A stretch of DNA of 64,000 bases from Phyto melanocephala (lineage: Eukaryota; Arthropoda; Insecta; Diptera; Rhinophoridae): assembly GCA_941918925.1 (NCBI GenBank), contig OW799233.1, positions 86,992,055 through 87,056,054 on the forward strand, written 5' to 3'. Below the pieces are notes generated by a model. It was given only the letters and a program-made list of their open reading frames with translations, made no database searches and was not told the origin of the DNA. Positions 55,016 through 64,000 of this stretch are shown here, one piece after another. The position numbers were made by a program, and so were the translations under genes. Every line of letters starts with the position of its first letter. The first letter of the stretch is position 1.

Positions 55016-55234
55016 TTTCTAACGGTCAGAAAACTTTGGAAATTAATGAAAGAAATTTTTGACACAAAAGTCTACACGATTACTGTTTTATCTACAAATA
55101 AGCAAAATATTACAACAGAATTTCATAGTGGACTTTAAAAAGAAATAATTACAAGTATGAGTAACCAATAAATACGAATATGTATTTACTAATATATTAT
55201 ATAACATGTTGAATTATGAATTGTCATTTGATAG
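55016..55234. other. AT-rich spacer
   Basis: No gene or recognised repeat is seen. Confidence 0.35.
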
Positions 55235-55500
55235 GTGAAATTAAATATTCAACAAAATATGAAAATTAATACTAAGATTCACTAATTCAAATTTCATTGA
55301 ATTGTAACATAAATAGGAATTTTAAGTTACATAGTAGTATACCGATAAAGAGTGCTGATGATGAAATCGTAGCTGATTTCGAAAATGCATTCCACTCGGC
55401 TAATATCGGAAATAATTTTAGAAAGAATATTCCTAAAAAATGGTTACAATTTAATTAAATTTGAATTATAAAATTAAATGAAAGAATAAATGAATGAAAT
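55235..55500. repeat. Dispersed repeat E, copy 2
   Basis: Collinear with 22480-22765 over about 260 bp with scattered substitutions: 'attgaattgtaacataaat', 'acatagtagtataccgata' and 'ccactcggctaatatcgg'. No terminal repeats are visible. Confidence 0.65.
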
Positions 55501-56821
55501 TTAATAATATTGTATAATTTATTAATAAAATAATAAAAAGTTTTCTGTTTCGGTTTTCCGTCAGTTGTGTTATCTTCTTTACGGTAATCTGTTTGTTCTT
55601 TAGTCCGTCAGTCATCCAGTCACTATTTAAGTTAATGGCTATTTTTTCGTTTTCCTTTTGGTGTGAAATACACCTTGACATTTCGACGATTTGTTTTTAA
55701 ATATTCTTTTTTATGTTTTATAATTTATTTTTTGTTTGTTTTTTTTTTAATTAAAAATAATGAATATAATAAAAATAAACCACACATTAGTTTTGCATTA
55801 ATTTAATTTATTATTTCTTTAAACATTTAAATTTTTTGCCAATAGTTTGTTTGTACTTTTTTGTGTGTATGTTTTACACGTGAGTAATATTAACAAGTAT
55901 CAGGCTTTTATTCAGACATGCTGATTCTGATAATATCCCTAACTACACAGTTCAACAAGGAAAAATAAATACGGGCTTCCGACGATTGATTTTAGTGGAG
56001 AAAACAAAAAAATATATGTACTTGTGTCGGCGGTTTTATAATCGCATCGGAATTTTATTTTAGAGGCAATTAAAGTTTCCCAGCCTTGGTTGGTACTTGC
56101 AGCATATCGGTATCTTTACATCTGAGGTGTAAGATATGTCTAGCAACTTTGTAGGAAATCTTAATGCAAATAGTTTTGTACAACGTATTAATCCTCTAAC
56201 TCCCCTTATAACGGCATGTTGTAGCTTAGTTCTGACAAATCGTAAAAAACAACAGTTTTTTAGTAAAATTTACAGTTTCGTCGATTATACTTTTTTAAAA
56301 AAGCTTTGCAGCTGTACACCAAGAACACAAAACTTGCTAAAAAATTCAATCGAAAGCTAAACATTAGACCATTAAACGTAATCAGTGCTTTAAAAAATCT
56401 AGCCATTTGAATAAATACATAAAAGATTTTTAAATGTTGTTGCATTCTAAAAGTTAAAAATACACATACATGTATAAAACAATTACGTATAAATATAAAT
56501 CAAACAATAAATATTTCCTGATGGGTGTGGCGAATCGCACCGGGTTAGCTAGTATATAATAATTTTCACTAAATAAATACAAAAAAAGAAAAAAAAAAAA
56601 AAAAAACATGGTAAATTAATTCTGTCGCTTATTATTACTTCTGTTGCAAGTTCAAAGTTGTTCAAAGTTTTCACACTATTTTTTATATCCTTTAAAAAAT
56701 TATTGCATTTATTTATTTAAAAAATATTGTGTATTTTATCACTGTTTTTTTCCAAAATTTTTAAGTTCATTTTCAATTGCTTAAAAATAAAATTTTACTA
56801 ATCAGCAATGATAATAACAAA
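55501..56821. other. AT-rich DNA with a HINE-D scrap and a Helitron tip
   Basis: No gene is seen. 55893-56000 resembles a decayed reverse HINE-D 3' end (aacaagtatcaggctttta, tgataatatcccta). A solo Helitron 3' end at 56517-56552 is listed separately. Confidence 0.35.
56517..56552 (+). mobile_element. Solo Helitron 3' end
   Basis: The hairpin GGTGTGGCGAATCGCACC (stem of 6 bp counting one G-T pair) is followed by 'gggttag' and CTAG at 56549-56552, next to host T. It differs from the two Helitron families elsewhere in the window. No 5' partner was found upstream. Confidence 0.5.
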
Positions 56822-58992
56822 AAACAAGTAAGAGCACTATATTCGGCTGTGCCGAATCTTTTATACCCACCACCAACTTTGTGTACATTTAAAGCACAAT
56901 ATTTATTATTTTATTAATCCCTATAGAATAATCTCTTTATAATAAAATATGTATCACTTTCTTTGTAGAGGGTGGTTAAATTTAAAGGGCCCATGTTGAA
57001 GGTGAACTACACCTAGTCTTTAAATTTGTTTTCTGCATTTCATTGGACATTTCTCAATCTCAAACTTACTCAATTTGATCCATGGAAAGATACGCAAATG
57101 AGCAACGCTTTAAAGTTATTCAGGTTTTGTTATAAAAAAGGGCGTTCAAATCAAAATGCATTTTGTGCACTTCTTGATTCTTTTGGTCAACATAATCGTT
57201 CAAATGCGTAAACAATCGGAAGAATTGTAAAAAATATTTAAATTTCTGCAAAACAGGTCTGTATAAAATGTTAGAAAATCTGTGAATGCCTTCTTAGTTC
57301 GTTGAATGGAAAACATTGCTGTTTTTTGCGATAGTGTGGCAAAAGAGCAGTCAACCTCGACTCATCATCATGCCCAACAATTGAGCATCAACATTGTCAT
57401 TGAAAACTTGGAATTACAGACAGAGGAGTGGCGCCAAGGATGGGGGGGGGGGGGGGGGTTGGTGTCATTTGGCCAATATTTCGTTAAATACATAATTAAA
57501 CCATACAAATATTATCATTATAAAAAGAAATAATAATAATTTCTTAAGTAATTTGTGTTTTATTTAAAAACAACATCAGCCCTTAAAATTTAACCACCCT
57601 TAATAACTTCGATATGCTACTAAAATGCTTTTGTAAGTGTAGTCTCTAAATGAAAGTGGGCGTTAAGGTAGGCGTATCAATAAAGTTTCTGCTAATAAAT
57701 ACAACTAAGATATTTAAATATAGTCCTTTATTTTCCCAAAAACTTTGTCAATAGAGAAATTACATGAATTTAAGATAAGCCGTTATATGGGAGGTGGGAG
57801 TTAAAGTAGGCGTGTCACTTAAACTTTTTGGCACAACAATTACATTGATTAGAAGGATATATGTAGCAAATTTCATCATCATACCTCTAATTTCATCGGA
57901 TTTATGAGCTTTTTAATTTCATTAACGGTAGATAACGTGCAAAGTGGGCGTTATAGTAGGCGTGTAAAAGTTGTTTTTGCTAATGAGAACAACTTAGATA
58001 TTTCAATATAGCCCTTTATAATTCCCAAATCTTTATTAATAGAGGAATTATATGAATTTTAGTTAAAACGTTATATGGGAGGTGGGTGAAAAGTGGGCGT
58101 GGCACCTTCATTTTCTGGAACAGTAATGACATTGCCTAGGGGGATATACGTAGCAAATTTTATCATCATACCTCCCATTTTGGCGGTTTTATGAGCTTTT
58201 AAATTTCATTAACGGTAGATAACGTGAAAAGTGGGCGTTATAGTAGGCGTGTCAAAGTTATTTTTGCCAATGAGTACTACCTAGATGTTTCAATATAGTC
58301 CTTTATTATTCCAAAATCTTTATAAATAGAGAAATTATATGAATTTTAGGTAAAACGTTATATGGGAGGTGGGCGTAAAAGTGGGCGTGGCACATTGATT
58401 TTCTGTTACAGAAAAGCCTCTTACCAAAAAGCAAAATGTGCAAAATTTCAGAGTCGTACATCCAATTTTGTTGCTTTTATGACGTTTTTATTTTTAAATA
58501 TACCGAAAAATACACTGTGCGGTATAAATTTTCGTACATTTTGATCGATAACTCCTTTCATAATGCATAGATTGAGGTAGTTTTCGGTGAGAAATATTGT
58601 TTTTACTCAGGAAATATATATTCGAAGTTTCATGAGTCTACGTTAATGCGTTTGGACACAATTACGTTTTTTTCGATGTTCGACGGACACGGTTTTTTCG
58701 ACCTACTCTAGCTTTACGAGCTATTACTCTCTTCCTAATATTCCCATTTTCAATACCAAACAAACCTTGTCTATAAGAAAGATTCTGGAAAAATTTGAAC
58801 CCCCTAGCTTTTTCGGTGCGACCTCTATCGTGCTTTCAACAGACGGACGGACATAGCTAAATCGTCATCAAATCAAACCCTGATTCAGAATATATATACT
58901 TTATGGGGTCTAAAATGGATATTTCGATGTGTTACAAACGGAATGACAAAATGAATATACCCCCACCATTTTTTTGGTGGCGGGTATAAAAA
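56822..58992 (-). mobile_element. HINE subfamily A, full-length, with mariner passenger
   Basis: Reverse copy with an intact left (3') end: aacaagtaagagcactat, hairpin ATTCGGCTGTGCCGAAT, 'tatacccaccacca'. The right (5') end is also intact: ccaccatttttttggtggcg, 'ggtata'. Repeated modules (gtgggcgtaaaagtgggcg, gttatatgggaggtgggcg) lie at 57650-58400. It carries a mariner insert at 56968-57600. Confidence 0.9.
56968..57600 (+). mobile_element. mariner-derived passenger in HINE-A, copy 4
   Basis: The most complete passenger. GAGGGTGGTTAAATT is at the left and TTTAACCACCCT at the right, with TA at the edges. It preserves the N-terminal region: 'MERYANEQRFKVIQV' at 57082 and, in another frame, 'CYKKGRSNQNAFCALLDSFG' then 'QHNRSNA' (first helix-turn-helix). 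'NIAVFCDSVAKEQSTSTHHH' and the C-terminal scrap follow. A G17 run is at 57442-57458. The catalytic core is absent. Confidence 0.87.
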
Positions 58993-60274
58993 GTTATTTG
59001 GCGGACCTTTTATATTCCTTTTTTAGTTTTAAATTTTTATTTATTCCAGAATAAGATTTTGAAATGAGCGGCCCATGTTCAATTTAATACCACTAACACA
59101 AAATTTAATTTTCAAAAGTTTGTACGCTTAAGCCCTATTGCATTATGGCGATTGTTTTTAATTTAAGTATTTATGGCCATTTTACTACTAAAAGGCTCTG
59201 ATTGATAATAAATGTTTCCGTTAAATTTATGTTCCTAACGGTCATCCTCATAGGTTCTTTCATAATTGCAAAACGTCTTAGAATATGCATACATATATGC
59301 ACTTAGGTGTATTATTTATATGAGGTCTTAGGATTTTTTTTTTTAGAATTGCTAACAAATGGACATTAATACACCCAACTCAAAATTAGAAATATTAATT
59401 TGTTCACACCGATAAACTCATGTCTTTGTTCGTTCAGTTTTTTTTTTGATTTTCTGAAGACTCTTTCTTGTACGTACATTTGTTTTTTTTTTATTATTTG
59501 TTAAACAAAATAAATTGTGGGAATAGAAAAATAATAGCGATCGTTGAGTGCATCTTATTTATGTTTTTGTTATTATGATTTTTAATTTTTGTTTTAGAAA
59601 CATATTTTGTAATTAATATTTAACTTTGACAGTTGATTGTCTTTGAAATGCTGCATTACCTAATAAACGGAGTTTAACCTTCAATGCAATTAAAAATTTA
59701 ATTTTACCGCTTATCAATTGCGTCTAAAAATTAAAAATATTCGTATGCCTAAAAATAGGCAAAAACAACAAAAAAAAAATAATAAATAAATAAAATAAAT
59801 AAAATAAACGAACAATTTTTTTCTCATTATTAAGTTTGTTTTTACAACCAATCCAAACGTTACAATTCATGTTATATGTATAACTTAAAAACTATTTTAA
59901 ACAAAACCCAGTACCCAGTTTTTTTTTTAAATTATCTTTTTTATACTTTTCGAGGTAAATCTAATGACTACTAGAGTTTAGGAACGTATTTAAATAATGA
60001 TATTTCTGTCGCTAAAAGTTCGGTTATTGAATTATTTGAACATGGTTAAAGTGTTTAAGGAAATTTTTTTTTTAAATATAATAGCTGATGTTTTTCACCA
60101 TGATAACCTTATGTAATACATTCCTCAACAGAACTTACTTGTTTTTAAAGGGTATTTGATTCCTGCAGTATTGTAAGTTTGACTCAGTTTAAATATAAAT
60201 AGATTGTGGGAATTATTCTATTTATTTTACTATTTCGTTGAAAGCATAATTAAAATCGAATTCGAAAAAGCAAT
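58993..60274. other. AT-rich DNA, no gene recognised
   Basis: No coding sequence, RNA gene or repeat termini could be identified. Confidence 0.35.
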
Positions 60275-60480
60275 GAAGTTGAACGCTTTATCTCAAATTC
60301 ATATAATTTCTCTATGGACAAAGTTTTTTGAAGAATAAAAGAAATTAAATTAAAGAAATTAATTAATTGAAATATCTTAGTTGTATTTATTAGCAAAAAC
60401 TTTATGACACGCCTACTTTAATGCCCATTTTCATTGAAAGATTTAATTTATAAAAATATTTTGCTAGCATATCGAAAAAT
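60275..60480 (+). mobile_element. HINE subfamily A interior fragment
   Basis: 'cgctttatctcaaattcata', 'atatcttagttgtatttatt', 'gacacgcctactttaatgcc' and 'gctagcatatcga' follow the A interior in order, with a small internal duplication (ttaaagaaattaattaattg). Confidence 0.7.
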
Positions 60481-60865
60481 TTGAATACATGTAAAATATT
60501 ACAAATTACAAAACTTTTTAAATATTATACCAACAAAAAATACAGATTCATATAATATATTATATTACAACAAACTGAATAAAAAACTAACATAATTCTA
60601 ATAATTTGTTTTTGAACAATTATAGTATTTTTAATTATGTTATTTGTGTTAATTGTAAAAACTTTCCCTGAAGAAGCTACCCATTGTGGTAGCGAAATAT
60701 CGGAATAAGATAATAACAATTTTTATATAAAATAGTAATCTTTAGCTCAAATTAAATTAAAACAACATATTTTTAATTGAATTTTTTAAAACGAGCAAAT
60801 TTTCTTTAAAACCTTAAGAAAAAAAGTATATTTGTTTATTTTTAAAAAGCTTTTTATATTTTTTA
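60481..60865. other. AT-rich DNA with a short tail-like hairpin
   Basis: At 60673-60695 GCTACC-CATTGT-GGTAGC forms a 6-bp stem, preceded by 'ccctgaagaa' and followed by 'gaaatatcgg'. The layout resembles 3' tails of some LINE and Penelope-like elements. No coding region is attached. Confidence 0.35.
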
Positions 60866-61281
60866 CTAGAAAAGCCCGGCGCGCGTTGCTACGCCCCTTC
60901 ATGAATTTTAATCGCATTCAAAATTTTAATCGAATATCAAGTGCAAAGCTAAAAACTATAACTTTTTCTTTATGAGCGTGGCACTGCCCACTTTCCTAAT
61001 TACGAAACTTTCGAAACTTACGAAAGTTTCAGAAAAGTCCGTCCAGTGAAAGTACCTTAAAATTATAACTTTTCTAATGGGCCTAGCTCTGCCCACTTTT
61101 CTAATCACGAAATTATAAAGTCATGACAGCTCAATATGTGTGCAAAGTTTCAAAAAAATCGGTCCAGTGCCAGTACCTCAAAATGATACCTTTTTTTATG
61201 GGCGTGGCACTGCCCACTTTTTTTATCACGAAATTATATAGTCATGGCAGCTTAATATGTGTGCAAAGTTTCAGAAAAATA
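60866..61281 (-). mobile_element. Non-autonomous Helitron, 121-bp-module family, 5' part missing
   Basis: CTAG at 60866-60869 with 'ccggcgcgcgttgctacgcc' next to it. It runs through about three modules (gggcgtggcactgcccactt, gtgtgcaaagtttcag) and stops at 61281 without the TC end. Confidence 0.8.
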
Positions 61282-61643
61282 AAACAAACAGAATCCAGTA
61301 AAGTTAAGTAAAAAATCTTTAAATGAAAACAAACATAATAAAATATGAGTAAAAACAAGACAATTTAAATAAAATTTTGAATTAAATTTCTTCAATTATT
61401 CCGAATTCACATTCTTAAAGATTTGCTTGGTTTATTGAAGTTTCAGAGTTTGACAAATTTCTGTACAAGTTCCTAATAAGCCTTAATTTTTTGTTTAAAT
61501 ACGGTGTTTTTTTTTTAATTTGTCATCAAGTTTAAAATAATTTTTATTGTTTTATGCAAATTATTTTGAATAAAAACATAATTTGATTCATATAAAATGA
61601 AACAATATATTTTTAAACAGCTGTCACAAAGTGTTTATCTATA
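61282..61643. other. AT-rich spacer between two Helitrons
   Basis: Nothing recognisable is seen. Confidence 0.35.
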
Positions 61644-61663
61644 TCTATATATATAAAAGTGAA

Positions 61664-61700
<37 letters not shown>

Positions 61701-62396
61701 GCTATAGACTCCGAAACTGTAAAACCGATCGGACTCAAGCTTTAGCAAGTTGTTGTACACATACCAGGGAGTGTTTATGGGTGGAAAAAAGTGGGCGGGG
61801 CCACGCCCATAAAAAAGTTTTAATTTTGAGTTGCTTGCACTGGACCGATGTTTCTGAAACTTTGCACACATATTGAGCTGTCATGACTTTATAATTTCGT
61901 GATAAAAAAAGTGGGCGGCCATAAAAAAAAGTTATAATTTTGAGGTACTTGCACTGGACCGATTTTCCTGAAACTTTGCACACATATTAAGCTGTCATGA
62001 CTTAATAATTTTGTTATTAAAAAAGTGGGCAGTGCCACGCCCATAAGAAATAAATGATAGTTTTTAGCTCCTTGCACTTGATCGATTTGTCTGAAACTTT
62101 GCACACACATATTGAGCTGTCATGACTATATAATTTCGTGATTAGAAAAGTGGGCAGTGCTACGCCCATAAAAAAAGTTATAATTTTGAGGTACTTGCTC
62201 TAGACCGATTTTCGTGAAACTTTGCACACATATTGAGTTGTTATGACTATACAACTTCGTGATTAGAAAAGTGGGCAGTGCCACGCCCATTAAAAAAAGT
62301 AATAATTTTTAGCTTTTTGCACTTGATATTCAATTTAAAATCAGAATGCATTTTGATTCATTAATGGGCGTAGCAACGCGCGCCGGGCTTTTCTAG
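61644..62396 (+). mobile_element. Non-autonomous Helitron, 121-bp-module family, complete
   Basis: TCTATATATATAAAAGTG start, (GT)n run of about 30 bp, five modules (near 61795, 61910, 62030, 62150 and 62275) and the 3' end 'gcgtagcaacgcgcgcc' then CTAG at 62393-62396. The next bases 'tatttatataaaagtgaaa' look like a clipped start of another copy. Confidence 0.87.
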
Positions 62397-63022
62397 TATT
62401 TATATAAAAGTGAAAATGCAGCTTCAAAATACATACCAGTTTGAAAAGATTAAAGATGAAATTAGAAAATCATTTCTAAAAAACATAAAAAAATAATAGA
62501 GATTTTTTATTGATGTCTATGACTTATCATTTATACTAATAAAAGTTACTTAAATATTTATGTCTAAAATAAAAACGTTTCCATTTTGTATTCCAAGATA
62601 TCTTTTATTGCATCATGTTAATCGCCACAACTAAAAGTTTTTGCATAATATTTTTTTTCGTATTATATAATATTTTTTAAATAAAAAGTGACCACTCTCC
62701 GTGAGTAAAAAATACCCATTTTTTTAACTTGGCGATGTCACTGGAGGCAAGTACTTACACGCTCACTTACAAATAGGGACTAAATTAAGCACTTACTACT
62801 CTTGCTTACTTTTATAGCAATAAATAAGTACTTGATTATAATAACCTAAGTCGTTCGGTTATTTTAAGGACGGAAATTCGTTTCGATTATTATTAATTTT
62901 GACTAAAAAAAATTGATTATTAATTTTTATCAAATTTAAGTTTTTTTCTGCATACACAGAATAAAAATGGCGACATAAATAATATATTTTTGATATAGAT
63001 TTCTAACATGTTTCTTATATTC
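62397..63022. other. AT-rich DNA, no gene recognised
   Basis: Apart from the clipped Helitron-like start at 62397-62417, nothing recognisable is seen. Confidence 0.35.
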
Positions 63023-64000
63023 TTTTTATATCCATCACAAAAAAATTTATAAATATGTATATGTTGTCATTCTGCTTGTAAGACATCAAAATATTCATTT
63101 TAGACCCCATAAAGTATATATTTTCTAAATCCTGGTTTCATTTAAGGATGATCTAGCTATGTCCGTCGGTCTGTTCGTCTGTCGGTTGAAGGCACAATAG
63201 AGCTCGAACCGAAAAATTTAGCGGGATAAAATTTTTCCAAAATATTTTTTCTAACCAAGTTTGTTTGGTATTAAAAATGAGCTAAAGCGGTAAATTTTGA
63301 AGAGAGTTATAAGATCATAATACAAGAGTAGGTAAAAAAATAATGCCATTCCTACATGGAATAAAATGCGATTGAGTCTAAACGCATTGACATATAGCGA
63401 TGAAATTTCGAAAGTATATTTCCTGAGCAGAAGAAATATCTTTGTCTAATACATTTCGAAAGGAGTTATTTATCAAAATGTACAAAAGTTTATAGTTTTC
63501 GGTCTACATATTTAAAATGTAATAAAACTGACAAAATTAGATGAACGATTCTGAAATTTTGCACACAATGCTTTTTGATCAAAAGATTTGTAATAACGGA
63601 AAATTAGGGTGATACGCCCACCTCCCATGTAACGCTTTATCTCAAATTCACATAATTTCTCTATAGACAAAGTTTGCGGAAAAATAAAGGACTCTATATT
63701 CAAAAACCTAGTTGGAATTTCTTAGTAGAAACTACTTTGAAATGCCTACTTTAACAAAGCAATAAAACTAGATTTCTTAGATGATGGAATTTTGCAGCTT
63801 TCTGGTAAATTTTATTATATTGTCAGAAAAAAAAAGTATGAAGCGCACTTTAACGTCCTCCTTCCATACAACGCTTTATCTTAAATTCGTATTATTCCTA
63901 TATGGACAAAAGTAATAAAAGGGAACCTGTAATGGATTATCTAAGTTGAATTCAAATATTTATTATATAATTTTAAAATTAGGAGGTGACATGCTCACAC
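63023..64000 (+). mobile_element. HINE subfamily A, diverged, runs off the window
   Basis: A worn 5' end (tatatccatcacaaaaaaat), 'gaccccataaagtatatat', 'gtccgtcggtctgttcgtct' and the A interior in order up to the last base. The 3' end lies beyond 64000. It is more diverged than the other A copies, hence probably older. Confidence 0.8.

Overview
The window is AT-rich, repeat-dense eukaryotic DNA, most likely intergenic or large-intron sequence from a higher fly. The clue to a dipteran, probably a calyptrate such as a blow fly, is the dominant repeat. It has a subterminal inverted repeat (TATACCC...GGGTATA), a 3' hairpin ATTCGGC-ACG-GCCGAAT followed by a tail ending CTTGTTT, a 'GACCCCATAAAGTATATA' core and a GTCY microsatellite. 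These are the hallmarks I know for DINE-1/INE-1-like elements (Helentron-associated elements, 'HINE' here). The species assignment is inference. No intact host protein-coding gene, tRNA, rRNA or CRISPR array was found.

At least seven classes of mobile DNA account for roughly half of the bases. (1) HINE elements in four subfamilies: A (TATACCCGCCACC start), B (TATACCCTTCACCTGTGG start), C (TATACCCTTCACACAGTG start) and D (degenerate). (2) Non-autonomous Helitrons with TC...CTAG ends: a 0.7-0.8 kb family with about 121-bp internal modules, including a four-member head-to-tail array at 15870-18386, and a separate 2.7-kb Helitron at 9204-11894 that carries a satellite-like array. (3) mariner transposase remnants, two transposase-sized pseudogenes (14040-14640, 54165-54925) and four short internally deleted copies. 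(4) hAT elements, one with a transposase remnant and a perfect 8-bp target duplication (27911-29463), one MITE with a perfect duplication (49925-50280), and one probable copy (46133-46595). (5) Two nested non-LTR retrotransposon fragments (33750-35326). (6) Small inverted-repeat MITEs. (7) Dispersed repeats of unknown type.

Layout: 318-4089 HINE-A fragments with a mariner remnant; 4440-6203 TE-poor DNA ending in a perfect splice donor (possible 5' UTR exon); 7444-9030 HINE-B and a Helitron inside an older inverted repeat; 9204-11894 Helitron with satellite; 14040-14640 mariner pseudogene; 15870-18386 Helitron array; 20448-20840 a 74-bp inverted repeat; 20850-22307 HINE-D and B; 24656-27208 HINE-A remnant, an unidentified broken ORF and HINE-C; 27911-29463 hAT; 31268-32113 MITEs; 33750-37022 nested LINEs then HINE-A; 37287-41632 HINE D/B/A nest; 42497-45444 HINE B, D, C; 46068-48140 HINE-A with a hAT-like insertion; 48153-50288 palindromes and MITEs; 51353-52287 HINE-A chimera; 53648-55015 HINE-C and mariner; 56822-58992 HINE-A with mariner passenger; 60866-62396 Helitrons; 63023-64000 HINE-A running off the end.

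No genes cooperate here in a pathway. The interest lies in insertion order, composite elements and tandem structure. All calls come from reading the sequence; family names rest on remembered hallmarks, not on a database search.
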